A stretch of 64,000 nucleotides of DNA from Artemia franciscana. Taxonomy: Eukaryota > Arthropoda > Branchiopoda > Anostraca > Artemiidae. The notes under the pieces are model-generated. The model ran no database searches. It saw only the letters and a list, made by a program, of their open reading frames with translations, and was not told the origin of the DNA. Below are positions 44,771-58,149 of this stretch, one piece after another. Position 1 is the stretch's first letter, and each line of letters starts with the position of its first letter. The position numbers and the translations under genes are program-made. Location of the stretch: positions 17,116,409 through 17,180,408 of the forward strand of contig NC_088864.1 in NCBI RefSeq assembly GCF_032884065.1, written 5' to 3'.

Positions 44771-45953
44771 ATATACATAATTCGTGATATATTGGTCCAA
44801 ATCCCAACTCCTAGTCCATAAAAACTACATGCCTTTGCGTTAAATCTGTGTCAAAAGTTAAATTTTCAATGTTTTAATTATAGCACCATCTTCCAAAGCA
44901 CACTCAAGATGAAGGGTGCACCTGAAAATTAGTACCACTTCCCAGTAAGGGGTGCCAGCCAGATCATAGATACCCTCAAAAATATGTGACAACCTCACAA
45001 AATATGCTTGAGCTTTACAATCACTAGCCAATACAAAAAAGGAGATAGCTACTATTTTATAGCCCATTGACAACGATCGGGTATATCTGTATATGGATAA
45101 TGGCTAAATAATACTGATCGGGGTCCCTAACGACTAGCTATACTCACAGTTCAGATTACTCATAGTCAAAAATTAGCACTCGCATTTTCATACTTTTTCT
45201 CACTCACATTTTCATACTTTTTCTCTTAGATCATTGGCGTGGGTATTAGGATAGTCTAAAAGAATAGCTAATTCTTCTGCCCCTTAATAATTGAGTTTGC
45301 AATTTACATAATTTTCATTCGGGACAAAGTTTTTTGTTGGGAATCATGCACGTCCTAGGAGGGGTCCTATGCCTGTCTCTGCGTAGTTAATACATAAATA
45401 TATGAAAAGATTTAACTTTTCCATGGTTCTACAGAACCATAATAGCGACTGAACAGAAGGGGCTCGATTTGTAACATAAAATCAATAAAAAAAATGACCT
45501 AAGTAGCTATCATTTAGTCCAGATAAAATTTAAAAGTGAAAATAAAATACATAAATATAATAAACACAGAAGAATGAGGTAAACAGAGTCAACTGAGCAT
45601 GATGCATGGAATTCACCTCCTTGCATAGCACGAGAGAGAAAAAGATTCTTTTCAAGTATAGCACAATAATGCACAACCATAACATATTTTACTAAAAACT
45701 AAATATATTTAAAAAATAACTATAGCTAAGGCAGTAATGATTCAAAATTGGTAAGAACAGGGCGTAACAAGAGGGGGGCTGAACTTCAAAGTATTTGGGA
45801 TGCTTCTTCGGTTGTAGCAATTTAAAAGGTCTTATGCGACATTTCTGCTGTAAATGATATTTGCAATATACCTTTCTAAAAAAAAGTTCAATTTTGGAAG
45901 TCTTCACTTGGATCATATATTATTTGACTCTCGGGTTATTTTAAAGTTTCGCT

Positions 45954-45954
<1 letters not shown>

Positions 45955-45998
<44 letters not shown>
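45955..45998 (+). repeat. T44 homopolymer
   Basis: An uninterrupted run of 44 T. No adjoining SINE or LINE end was recognised. Confidence 0.95.
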
Positions 45999-46000
<2 letters not shown>

Positions 46001-49000
46001 TGTGTTATATGCTTTGTTTTTACTTACAGAAATGGTTGGGAAATGCTTATTTTAATATGAAAACTTTTCATTGAAACAGTAATTACAAAAAAATTATATA
46101 TGGAAATTATTAACTTATAAACAACTAAGAGGCCTTTTCGATTGCTGTATTTCAAAAGGTGACATTTGAAATATCCACCATATCAATTATGTGACACTTT
46201 AACTGTCCTCCTCGTTAACATAAGTTGTATTTTAGTGTTCCACTTTTCAAATTCCACTTTCTTCCAGTCCACTTTCTTATAATTTACTAAATTTTCAGCA
46301 TTTTACAAGTTTTTTTTAAATACTGTTTCTGTTTAAAAGTAGTATATTTTACAAATTTTTGCTTTCTCTAAAGTCTTCTTTCTTTGCTCAAGAAAATAAT
46401 TGGGAAATGCTACTTTTGATTAAGAAACTATTTTTCCATTTCTTAAGTTCCTGAAAAAAAAACTTTCATTGGATAATGGCTGGTCTTTAATAAACCAATA
46501 AACTCAAAACCCACTTTCATCTTTTCTGCTTTAATAAAATTTATATTAAGTAATTTAACGCCCTTTGAGTTACAGCAGCTAATAAGAAATCCCACTGATG
46601 GATGAAATTTCGGTACTGTTTACGCGTAGTACACTGGTTTTCACATAGTTTTTCTTGATTTACCAAGTTAATATAGAGCTTTAAATGACTGCACTCGCAT
46701 GAATTAATGGATAAAATAAAAACAGCTTTCATTCGCTAAAGCAGTATATAACCAAGCGTTACTGTGCTGTTCTTATGTTTTCTTGGAAAATAAGACGTAC
46801 ACGGTAGACAAATACCGAATTTTCCCCCAGATATAAGAATAGGTGATTTAAAGTTTTCGAGAATAAGTTTTAAATCTCAAAATAAATTTTAAAAGGTAAA
46901 TGATCTATAAACTGAATTTTATATTTTCATCTTGAGGAATAATTTAAATAAGTAAAATTTCTTGCTTTATGTATTCCTAATTTCACAAGTTTAGCATTTT
47001 TTTTTTTAGTTCATTTAAGTTATGCGAAAGAGATTAGTTGTTTTATTTTCTGCAATTCACATATATGTGAAATAAATTCTAATTGTTTTCTGCTATAAGT
47101 TTGTGAGTTACAAACAAAGAATTTCATCGAAGTCCTGATCTATGTTTCCCTAAATGCGCCGAGCAAAACTGTGCGCTCTGGAACAGTCTGCACAGTGATG
47201 ATCTCTTTAATCTGAACAGAGAGCCAACAACAAATAACGGGGCATTAATAAATTTTATATTGAAGCTTAGTAATTTCAAAAACGAAACCCATAATAGGGA
47301 AGTAGTATTATAGGACATAATCCGGCAAATACGAGAAATATATATATATTTTTTTTTGGGGGGGGGGGGGATAGTAAAAAAGTAACTTTTATTTAATAAT
47401 TTAATAAGAAGCATCCAGACATTTAAAAAAATAAGGAATTTCGGAGGAAACGGGTCTTCCTTCCCTTTGTATGCCCCCTGAACATAGTTATGATTATAGG
47501 ACAGCTGACCTTTTGTTACGCTAATGGGTAGAGGGATATTAACAGTCAATCAATACTATTCTGTCAATAGAAATGGCACAGACATTGCTTAAAATCGAAC
47601 TGATATTGCACAACAAAACTAAATACATGTTATAAGGGGGGGGGGAGGGTGGAAGGTTACATTTCCGGACTCTCAATGTTTTGCACGTCTTGTTCTCTAA
47701 GCTTGTTACAATAAGACAAATTACAAATGATTTTTTTTTCAAGGAATTAACCCACGTTCCCCAATCAAATTTTACGTAAAATCATGTTTAGCGCAATTTC
47801 GGGGTAGGGATATGAGACAAACAAGTTTATGATTCAAACAAGACCTTCTTATAAGATGTGAGCTCTCACATAAAGAATTTATGTTGTTGATACACCTTCT
47901 TTGTTAATAGTGCTGTTTCGTCTGTTCCAAGCTCCAAGAATGAAAAACTAGTTGCATTTTTATAATTAAGGTTCTAGTGTACAATCACTCCTACTCAGAA
48001 GGAAGCAAAACCCCGAAAATAACTTTAAAATTATAAAGCACTTACTAATATTAAGTGAAAAGTGTTTCACTTTACTTTAATATTCCCCACTCCCCTAAGT
48101 TACAAATATACAGCTCAAATAATATATTCTCCGTACATTTTCCTGTTTCTTGATTTTGTCGGGACTGCTTAAATATATTCGAAGAAAAGAGCGACATACA
48201 GAAGAATGTCGGGAAAATATATAATTTGGGTCATATATCCGCACATTAGGGGGAGGGTTAGGGATAGAGTAAAGTGAAAGTGGTCTTGGTAATGAAATAA
48301 TTAAGCATTTCGGAATTTTTTTTAAAGTTGCTGTCAATTTTTTTTAGTATTTCGTTGTAAGAAGGAGTGATTAACCACTATTGCCATAATTAATGGAGTG
48401 GAGAATGGGCCAATGTCATATGGTACTATTTTAAGCTGCTCCCCGTTCTATGTACACAACTTTCTTACATTGTCACAAATTGTTCTTACATTGTATAGTT
48501 TTCATACATTGTTTAAAAAAAATATTACTTGACTGATGTTTCAATATTATCTAGAATAAACACATAATATTACTCAATATTAAACGTTTGCCATGTTAGG
48601 AAATTTACTAAATCACGTTTAGTTCAGAATAAATCAGCGCAATGTATGAACTTTATCCCTTTCAGATTAAGGTAAACATGACTAGATACACGAAAGAAGA
48701 TTCTATAGAGAGCTTTACCTAAAGGGAAAATATACGAAAAACTTCGCGCATAAAAATATGCAGAAGACCGAACATTAAAGATACTTATAACTAAAAACAG
48801 CTGGTGTAAAAACTACTGATAGAAATTAAAACCATTATTCATCCTAAAAAATATTTGTTTTACCCCAAAACTTGGGGAACAGTTATTAATTCTTAAATAA
48901 AAATTACTCAGATGTACCTTATGGTTTCATGGAGATAGTACGTAAATGGAGCCGTACCTAAGGGTCTTAGAATTTAAAAGATAATCTGTTTTAATCAGAT

Positions 49001-49239
49001 GCCATCTCTTCATTTTCAGCTAGAAACCCGAAGTTAGTCATTTCTGCGAAAATAGATAGTGCAGCATTTAAGGGTTTCAAGAATAGGTTTTGTATCAACC
49101 TTAAACACCCCCTTGCTTTTTGAGCCCCAAATTACTTTTTTGTATTGATTGATTCTTAATCAGAAAATTAAACTTTAGAACAGCGTGAGACAATTTTTTC
49201 ATTGTTATGGCCTCTCTAGAGCATAGAACTTATTAATTA

Positions 49240-49880
49240 AAAAAAAAAAAAATTCCAGCCTTCCAACTTTAGATACGACCCTGTCAAAAAAGGGAAGGTG
49301 AATTAAAGAGCTTGGAAAGACATACAGACTTGGTTGCAAATTATAATCGAGTTTTGACTCATTTTGATTCCTTCATAAACGCAAAACTTATATTATTTCA
49401 TTATATTAATGTAACAAAATTTAATTATAGCATAAAATATTTCATTTGGGTTTGTAGTTCGAAAGAAAGACACAAATTCCGCTCACTATTTTCTAATTTT
49501 CTACCAGGGTAGGGAGGTGGGTTGTAGGATGCTAATCGAACAGATACTAACAGAGTCTTTACTCCTTTTGATCCCTTCATAACTTTGAAATGTACATTGT
49601 GTTATTAAATTAATATTTTTGGTATCAAATATTGGATTTGGGTCAGAATGTGGAAACAGAGAGCAGAAAAAAAAAATTATGTTCGGTATTTTCTAATTTC
49701 TACTAGGGAATGTTTGCAGCTTATAGGGGGAAGGGGAGAAATATTTGACCTATGTGCAGCTTACCAAATTTTGGGTGCAGCCTTGTCAAAAAAAAGGTAA
49801 AAAAGGACGAAGTAAAGAGTTCGGAGAAACATAGTGACAAAGTATTTTAATCGATTTTTTTCGAATTTAATCGAATTTTG
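49240..49880 (+). repeat. Degenerate tandem repeat
   Basis: TGTCAAAAAA(G)GG(A)A..., TTTTGA(T)TCCCTTCATAA, ATTTGGGT and TATTTTCTAATTT(T)CTACCAGGG recur in the same order two to three times. Divergence is high. Confidence 0.55.
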
Positions 49881-50055
49881 ATTGACTGCCTCCACCAAAA
49901 CTACAATCTAAAACTGACAAAACTATTTTCAACAAAATTTAGTAATAACAGCATCGAAGGGAAATAGTAAAATGCAAGACTAGTAAAAGAACCAAAAATA
50001 AATCAATAGCACCCCATAAAAAAGAGGGCAATTTTAAATACAATCAACAAGACAA

Positions 50056-50250
50056 TCAGCTAGCAAGATCTTCTTCAGATCTCGGTATGTCGAACATTTC
50101 AGCATATAATGGTGGCAAGGATATTCGTGACCATTTACTTCTAAACCAATCAAGTAGCACACAGTATCGCTGGTTAAGACTCTGGACTTCATGCTTTCTT
50201 TGCATTAGTATTAGAGGAATTGAACTGTCTGACATATGCGTCCGGCTCAG
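50056..50250 (-). CDS. E78: E78-like nuclear receptor, last exon
   Basis: The acceptor TTTATATTTTTAG| opens 64 codons and a TGA stop. The end reads SRISLPPLYAEMFDIPRSEE followed by a few residues. LPPL(Y/F)AE(M/I)FDIP is, as I recall it, characteristic of E78 (NR1E) receptors, and LYAEMF fits the AF-2 coactivator helix pattern. Just before it, LLDWFRSKW matches helices 10-11. Phase 0 at the acceptor agrees with the donor at 54483. E78 is an ecdysone-inducible orphan receptor in arthropods and acts in the nucleus. The zinc-finger domain is not in this exon. E75 and HR3 fit worse because their ligand-binding domains end differently. Confidence 0.75.
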   Translation of the reverse strand: MSRTHMSDSSIPLILMQRKHEVQSLNQRYCVLLDWFRSKWSRISLPPLYAEMFDIPRSEEDLAS

Positions 50251-53200
50251 CTAAAAATATAAAGGGTCACAATAAGTAATTATTACTTATTAAGTAAGAT
50301 TTTAAGCACGATCAGAAGCATGAAAGTATTCAACAACCTGGATAAACAAATGTCTGAAAAACAAAAAGTAAGTAGAACAAGGATATAAAAATAAGCAAAT
50401 ACTAAATGTAATAGCAAAACATCTATATACATAATAATTGGCTATGTCAGCTCATTCTTGCTCTTTCACAACCCTGTGACGTCATACACTAGAGATCTAA
50501 AAGGTATTCTCTTCGTCTCTTTATGCAGTAAGAACCATAAAGAAATAATCTAAACAACCAGAAATAGGTAGGAATCTAAATAAGAAAAGGAACACTATGT
50601 TATCGAAGTATTTCATTGTATTGTAACACATACTCTGCTTTCGTAATTTTCTCATGGAGTTAATATTGTACATATATAGGTTTTTTTTATTTTTTTTTTT
50701 TTTGATTTGAGATTCCTTCCTTTCTTTTTTCTTTAAGTAATGAAAATTTGAAAAATGCTCTTTGAAAAAAAAGTACTGAGTGAGAAACACTTTTCATTTA
50801 AAGATTATTCAGGAACAAATATTATAAATATTTATCGTAATAGTAAAAACTTGCCACTAAAATAAAAAATTTTGAAAATGAGCTTGAAATTCTTCAAAAA
50901 TAGAGACGAATCGAAATGCAAAGTATACTACACGAATTACGGGGGGTTTTCGAGCCCCACATATTGAAAAACAAGGAAAATCGCGTTTTTTCATGGGCAG
51001 TCGCGTTATCTCTTTTTTCTTTTCTTTTTTATCAAGGTTAGCAGGCAACCACAAAGTTATACAGAGATGTTTTAATGGATCATTTAAGAGTTGCAGCTCA
51101 TTTATACATGTTTTATGCAAATTTATCTTGATAGCACTGAAAAAAAAAAGCAAATTTCGACAAGTATACCCTGTTTTGTCTCACGGCAGGGGGATCGGGT
51201 TGAAAATTTCAGTAAAGAAAAAAAATCCTTTATCTTCTGCAGTTGATAGCTTATTTTTTAAACCATTAAGTGTTTTTTCCATACTAAAAAGTTGTGCTTT
51301 ATTTTTATGCCTCTCTGCTTCCAGTTCAATATAATCGCAATCACAGATAATTATTAGTATAAAAAATTATACATGAAGGGCCTAGTGTTAAAACTAGCTT
51401 AGCCTGTTTCTGTTCCAAAAGATTCTCTGGGTCAACAGTACGATAATACTTGTAAGAAGCCGCTGCAGACTTTAAACTTTCAACTAAATGTAAAGGTACG
51501 TTAAAAGTTAAAAGTCTGGCATTATTTTATTTACATATTTTTTTGGCACCTGCTGCTGTTACACCCGAGGTCTTAAGTGTTCTAAGCTGCAATCCTTTTT
51601 ATTAGTTAATTTTCCTTAAACAATTTCTCTCCTATTTTAACCTAGCAATTATCGATTTGAAATTTAATAGAGGGTGACTTATGATTTTTTGAAGTGACCC
51701 CCTACCCTACCCCACCAACTTCAGTGTCTCCTTAATTGGTACCTACATCCTTTATACGTCATGCTATTATCAGTGTTGCCAGGAATTATCTAATAAATAA
51801 TATGGTCATTCCTCGGCAAAAGTGACTACCTGTATCACCTCGTATATAAGCCATACGATGTTAATTCCTTGGTGAAACTGACTCCCTGCACCACCCTGTA
51901 TATTTCCCCCCCCCCAAAAAAAAACAAAAAAAACAAAAACAAATTCAGACCAAAAGACAATCTACTGTGTCATAGCATTTCATAGTCCGTGACATTAAAA
52001 TTGATTATGTTTTGAAATTTAAATGCTAATATGTGTTTAAGTTTAGTTTTTTAAGTTTATACCTAAGAGTTAATAAATCTGGTTAAGTACTGGTCATGTA
52101 CTAAAAGTAAAGAAAGATTAACTTTTATTGAAATTTCAGTTCTTTGGATCGTGTTCCACGTTTGAATGAATGTCAATGTTCTGCTAATCCGCGTACTCTG
52201 TAGGCTATACTGATCTTCAAACTTATAAAAGGATTAGCTTGTTTTCTTGTGGCGAAGTTTCCTTGCCTTAATATAAATGACATCTACATAACAACATTTT
52301 ACATATTCGTTAACTCCAGATATTAGAACTGTTATTGTCCGAATTTTGACGTTCAATGTTAAAAAAAAAAACAAACAGACAAATCTCATGCATTCGTTAA
52401 GTGGTGCTCAAGCAATTCCAGCAAGACTTCCTTGTCTAGACATGTATGTCAGGCTATGCACTGTTGCCCAGTCATGGAAGTTCATCCAGGTCATTGAAGT
52501 TCGTCCAGACATACTTTTTGACACCATTCTTCATGACAGAAAAGGCTTATGGCAGCTGTGTCTCTCGTTCAGACTAACTATCTATCTTAGCTCTATCTCC
52601 AATTAGCCATGGCTTGATCCCAACTTAATTTTAATTTCAAAAATTGTCCAATAAGAGAGCCATAGCTACTCCCGCCCTTTTTACCTGTGCCGTTTACCAA
52701 AACACTTTGAAACCTATAGATCTCCCCATTCGCCTGCGAGTTCAGAGGACTTGTCGGTCAGGTGTTAATCTTAAAACACGTTAGTCGTCCTGAGACTCAA
52801 AGCAGGCGAGTCTATTAGGGTTAGGTCATTTGTTTGCCTGTGAGTCTAAGCAAATTCAGTCCCCCGCTTTGCATACAAGTCCAGTCGACACTGTTCGTCA
52901 TGAATCCACCCACAAATTGGCAGAATTTGAAGCCCTAGACACAAAGATTTTAGCTGCACCTGGATACTTATCTGCAACTTGGTGAAGCCAAGCACCGAAT
53001 TTGACTTGTGAACGGGAACTGCTTGGATACTGACGTCTGTACAGGCACCAGTAACGGTTTTCCGCCACATAATCTGGAGGAGGGCAAGGTATACTACAGG
53101 AGCGTAAAATAATAAAATAAAAGAAACTTAGTCAGATAAACGGGGGGGGGGGGCTTTCCCCCCTGCCCAGAACTAGAGCCACCACTGACAGGCACGTGTC

Positions 53201-54482
53201 TAGACATGCAAGTTTTATCTAGACACACATCTGAAGGCCACTTTATACGTATTAAATATATAATCTACACTGATAAAGAAAACCTGACAACAATCATGTA
53301 CGTTGAAACGGGACTTTTTGTTTAGGATAGACAGTTTTTTTAAGTCAAATTTTGTTACTAAGCAAACAAAATGTGCAGAATATTTACTTGTCAGCGACCT
53401 TTGATATGCCCACATGTACAATAGTTGATAAAAATGTGCCTCGTATAACAATTCTAACTCTTTGTTTGTTTAAAAACGACAATGTTGATCTGTAATCCTT
53501 TATGTAAAGTCAATATTTACTTTTAATTGAATACCTTGATATAATGATTAAACTCAAATGTTGCCATACGGTAAAGAAATTACTATATACAAATGAAATT
53601 TTCAAACTTTATGTTTCTTTAGATACCACTATATACATTTATATTTACATTTAAATCTTTGAATTTTTTTTCTATTTTTGATGTATATTTAACCTTTGCC
53701 GCATAAAAATTATCCTTTTTAATATTATTACTATCATTTCAAGTTACTCAATTTGTATGGGGCGGTAAAATCTGCAATAACGAAAAGATCCCTAGGTGTG
53801 TCTGTTGGTCCAGAATGGAAGCCCTGGCTACTCTCCAGGGAATCTTGGGTTCAGCTTCCACGCCACCTGCTATTTTTTCAAGCAATCTCCTTTAACTAAT
53901 TTAATTCAATTATCAAAGTGTGGCTAAATAGAAAGATTTTAGTTATCCGTTGTTTATTTCAAATAAATGAACAGAAGGTAAAAATCGCATAGAAATGCCT
54001 GATGCGAATACAAATTTCGACACTCTTCGCACAGCCCACTCTATTCCAAGATTCATTCTTTGCTCCCTTCCAGGAAATTCCGGCTTCCCTTAAACATTTT
54101 CTTTTTTGTCTTTTTGGAGGGAATAGGATTGCTGTTTTGCGGAGGGGAATGAGAGCCAAATTTTTATAAAGCGGGAGTTATGTGAAGATATTCTAGCCAT
54201 TAAATTACTAATAAGTATGAATTTCATATTCTGAGAGTGGGATCAAACCATGAAAACCTTTCTAATTACTCCTTGTTATAGGGTAAATGGCCCCATTTGG
54301 TCGTCTCGTAATGTCATTTATCGTCTCTAGTGAATACAAAATATGTAACATCATTTTATGTCTTGAATAGTAAGTTAATATGGCATTGCAAAGTAAGCCT
54401 AAACAATTTAAATTTAATATAAGGCTACTACATTAGCAACTACCATATCTATACAAGGTAAAAACATAAATAGGAATAATAC
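50251..54482 (-). other. Intron of the E78-like receptor gene
   Basis: It lies between the phase-0 donor at 54483 and the acceptor at 50250. Short frames on both strands (52346-52606, 52846-53070) match nothing. A tRNA-like segment occurs near 53790-53865, and a C/A-rich low-complexity run near 51905. Confidence 0.5.
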
Positions 54483-54662
54483 TTGAAAGTTCAGAGCCTC
54501 TTGAATCCTTTCTTGAGTAGCGTTAATTGCTTTGACATCTGTCACCCCTGCTCTCTCTGAATTAAAAAGTACTAAAGCGGTATACAGCGCCATCTCCGTT
54601 TCATTTAAGTTGTGCGAAGCAAATGTAGATGCAAAGTTGAAATAGCTGCTCACGAAATCCGC
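54483..54662 (-). CDS. E78: E78-like nuclear receptor, middle LBD exon
   Basis: This exon is exactly 180 bases, phase 0 at both ends, between CTCCTATTTCCAG|GCG and TTTCAA|GTATTA. It encodes ADFVSSYFNFASTFASHNLN, then ETEMALYTALVLFNSERAGV and TDVKAINATQERIQEAL. The ETE.AL..A.VL...R.G+ block is the hallmark of helices 7-9 of NR1-group ligand-binding domains. It joins the exon at 57722 as VFN|ADFVSS and the last exon as NFQ|LSRTH, both as expected from E78 relatives. Confidence 0.85.
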
Positions 54663-57600
54663 CTGGAAATAGGAGAAAATTTTAAGCTAATTATTGGAAA
54701 GTAATGAAAGCAGACAAAAAAAATTGTGCTCTCTAATCCCTCGGTGGTTTTTGTTTAATAGCCTTGACCCATCGTTTAAGCCAGTCAATCGTTTGAGAAA
54801 TTTCCGCTTTTTGGACAAATTTTCTTTGGTAATCCAAGAATTTGCTCATCCAGACGAATGGAAGTCCCGGATCAGGTGAAATATCAAATCATGAAAATCG
54901 CCAAAATTGTCATTTCTAATATTAAAGATAACCTATCCAAAAAGTGACTATTTGTCATAACTGCAAGTCGAAATAAAGTTAAATCCCCTTTCTCTCCAAT
55001 TTTGATTCTTAATCAGTTATTCTTAATCATCTTAATCAAACACTTAATTGATTGATACTTAATCAATTGTTTTTCATCAATCCTAGCTATTTTCCAAAAT
55101 TTCCAAAAGACAACGAGGAATAAGGTGACAGGCTCCGTTGATTTTGGATTAAAATCAAGTAGTTATGGGCATCAAGCCATGGCTAATTGTACAAAAAGCC
55201 CAGACAGATAGTCCGATTGAGTGAGAGGCAAATCTGGCGTAATATCTTCGCTCCGTTTGCTTCTTCGCTCTTTTTTTTTTTTTTTTTTTATAGTTTGTTA
55301 ATGCGAAGGGAAGCCTTACAAGCTATTTATATGCTTTTTGCCCACGGTTACCTCTAATTTTCTTTTGCTCAAATGTTCTGTGTACCGTGCCTGAGAGAAG
55401 CTGTATTTGCAACACCCCAAATAACTTAGGGTTTCTCCGAGTTTCCTCAAGTGGAATTTGGGTTCTCCAAAACGTTGCAAAGGTTAAAGTTCGTACATAG
55501 ATGACATTTTGCGTCGATTAAGGGTGTGCGTTGAAGCAAAACGTAAATCGTAAATTTTTGTTAACGCTAATTATTTTTCGGGAAGATTTCGGAGAGCCCA
55601 ATTTTCTTTCAAGGAAAAACGGAAAGCCCTGAAGAGATTGTATACTGAACACAGCTTCTTTGGAGTTATTCAAAATATAGTATATTACTCAACATGAATT
55701 TACAAGAGAGTGGGAAATCTGAAGTACATAGTGTGTTTTTTTTTTATTTCTTTCAAGAAGCAGTTGTTTATAAAAAGGAGAAAGGGGGACACGGCCCATT
55801 TTCAAAGAGAAACTTTTCAAATATGTTAGAAATAAACAAGGTAGGAAAAAAAAAGAACGGGCTGTACATAGAAATTGTTTTGTCATATGGGTTGTACATC
55901 TACAATTCAAAAAGCGTCATGAAACGTCTTTTGAATTACCCTGCTTTGGGCTATTGAATTTTCTTAGCATATAATTTTCTTAAAAAATCCTTAATTTAGA
56001 ATGAACTTATTACTTAATGAAGAATTTTCTTTAAAAAGTGCTTAATATAGAATCAATTGATAACAATCAATTGATAAGGGTTACACAGTCCAACATAATC
56101 TCACACAAATTAAAGACAGGCAACTTAAAGACATAGAGAGTTTTACAGCACAGTCAATTAACAAAAATGAAGGGGATAGGGAGCTAAAATTTATTACTGA
56201 AAACCTTGGGGTGTGGGAATTTGATTGTTTGTTTGTTTGTTTTTTTCAATTTCCTCAATAAAAATACCAAAGAAAAAAAAAATCTTCACTAACTACCAAA
56301 TAAAGTATTTTTCCAAATGTAGAAGGAGAAAAAACTTGAGGAGAGAGAACAAATGCCTTTTGTACCACCTTCCCTGAAATTGACACCACCGAAGACTCAA
56401 GCAAGAAAAGAAGATAAGGTTTTTTGGAAATAAGGGAAAATTTTTGGGTATCCTAGAAGCCAAATAAGATAGAAGAAAACGGATTGGACTAATTGAGAGA
56501 GGCTGAGATTTATTAAACTCAAGATGAGATAAAAATCTAAGTTTCAAAAATATCGTTGTCTATCTAGGAAACACTCATCATTCAAACTCTTCCTCAGTGG
56601 CAGAGAATTAGCAAAGACGTAACTAGGTTTTTCAGCACCCGGGAGATGTGTCAGTTGCGATCTATGGAAATTTGTTATACAACAGAAATAATTGTTGTTC
56701 AAAAATAATTTGTTTCTACAGAAATAATTGATTAGAATGACAACCAAGTATACTCTTAAAAATAAAAAAAGACAAGTAATCTTCACAAATACACTGACAA
56801 TTCAGATGAGGAAACTCAAACAGTATTATGTTACATAGCATGACTTTTCCAGAAACCTTTAAAAGGGCGAGCTGCACTTACAAACTTTGAAAGCAATGCC
56901 ACACAATACGTCCTGAATCATTGATGCAAACTGAATTATTCAATCTCCAAGTACCCTTTTCTGTGAAAAAATGGAGAGGAAAATACAAGAAATAAAACGA
57001 ATTATGGGACCAAACGCTGAAATTACCAAGAACATTAAATAAAAACCTTTTTAGTCGCTTGGATCATCGTCTATTCATGCTAGAAAACTATGATTTTCTC
57101 ATATTTTATTTTTGGATATCAAAAGTAATGAAGTTTTAGTAATGAAGTAATGAAGTTCAAAGTAATGAAGTTTTCAGGGCACTATCTGTGTTGACACGTA
57201 GAACCGTGAAAATAAATAAGAAACATTAATTGATAAATTTTGATAACGCTTTTGTTGGTATAAATACAGACATTACAAATCTGAAGTTCCAAAAGTCAAC
57301 TACATCTTCAAAGGACAGCTGCACCTTCTTAAGTAGTTTGGTACCAAGTGCTGTTAGCTTATTTTTTGTAGATTTTTTTTTCTATTTTTCAAACTCCAAA
57401 TTTTTTTCTATATTTTAAAATCTATATGTGGTTGAGTTAATTTCCAATTAACCAACTCAAAATGTTAGATTCCGTTTTCGGTGTTATTGGTACTTTAAAA
57501 GCAAATAGGTTATGTAGAAAAAAAGAAATTAATTTTAAAATTACAAAATCTATAGGTCGGTTCTCTGATCTAAATCAATATCGTAAAATAAATCCCCCCC

Positions 57601-57721
57601 CCCATATCATATTTACTCAAAATAGCCCTAAGAATCACCAAAACAAGTACTTAATCCTATTAACTGTGATTTAATTCAATTGAAACTGATCAGCCCGAAA
57701 ATAAACAAAAAAAAAACTCAC
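54663..57721 (-). other. Intron of the E78-like receptor gene
   Basis: No additional exon fits. A 79-base segment near 56892 has good splice-like ends (CACAG| and |GTAAGT) but is not a multiple of three and has a stop in the needed phase. Small TAATGAAGTTT repeats lie near 57120-57170. Confidence 0.5.
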
Positions 57722-57885
57722 ATTGAAAACGTTTTCAAGTTGCCGCTGGGTAATAATACTCCCATCAGGAAAAGTAAGGGTACCATCAGCTGTGCTGACC
57801 ATACGAGCAGAATGACACATCCAAAGCTCAATGAAACCAAGTTTGATCAGTATCAATTGGTCCTCTCTCGATAAGTCCATAAAAG
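57722..57885 (-). CDS. E78: E78-like nuclear receptor, first LBD exon in window
   Basis: This 164-base exon enters with two bases (CT) after ATTAATTTACAG and ends at phase 0 with TTCAAT|GTGAGT. Its 54 codons read FMDLSREDQLILIKLGFIEL, WMCHSARMVSTADGTLTF and ITQRQLENVFN. The DQ..LIK.GF.E.W signature of helices 3-5 is clear, and the fit is closer to E78 than to E75 (which has DQVTLLKAG). The preceding exon must end with one base of a xCT codon. Neither it nor the C4 zinc-finger DNA-binding domain is recognisable before 64000, so the 5' end of the gene is probably outside. Confidence 0.85.
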
Positions 57886-58029
57886 CTGTAAATTAATTAA
57901 ATATTAATTACTGAACAAAAAAATTCAAGCAAAATTGAATCGATTCATCAATCCCAGAATAACTAGTAAAAAGGACCAAATTGTTCTTCTGGTCCCCAAA
58001 AGTGTTTTCTGTTACTTGTCACTGTTTGA

Positions 58030-58145
58030 CCGTCAATAAGAAGTATGTGTCAAGAAGTGTCAATAAGTATATTGTCAATAAGTATAAGCGTAGTGTCAAT
58101 AAGAGGTATACGTCAATAAGAAGTATTGAACGTCAATAAGAAGCA
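58030..58145 (+). repeat. GTCAATAAGAAGTAT minisatellite
   Basis: Six or seven copies of GTCAATAAG, most followed by AAGTAT- or TATA-like spacers, lie in tandem. It is in the upstream intron of the E78-like gene. Confidence 0.75.
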
Positions 58146-58149
58146 CAAA

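Larger units (their letters stand above)
44800..50055. other. Gene-free repeat-rich stretch
   Basis: The visible items are a T44 run (45955-45998), a G13-like run near 47357, an ATATATTTGGGTCATATATCC-like segment near 48215 that resembles sequence near 38390, and a degenerate ~300-bp duplication at about 49240-49880. It probably includes the 3' UTR of the E78-like gene at its right end. No coding exon or RNA gene is recognised. Confidence 0.45.

Noticed and set aside
44858-45073. A 71-codon minus-strand frame (MSMGYKIVAISFFVLASDCK...)
   Set aside because: It has a mildly protein-like composition but no acceptor or donor at its edges, no partner exon and no recognised family. It is left uncalled.
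50993-51334. A 113-codon plus-strand frame in the receptor intron
   Set aside because: It is a low-complexity Phe/Ser/Lys-rich translation of T-rich DNA with an equally long frame on the other strand. No motif or splice support was seen.
56884-56970. An exon of the E78-like gene between CACAG and GTAAGT
   Set aside because: It is not a multiple of three, the required phase contains a stop, and related receptors have no insertion at this place.
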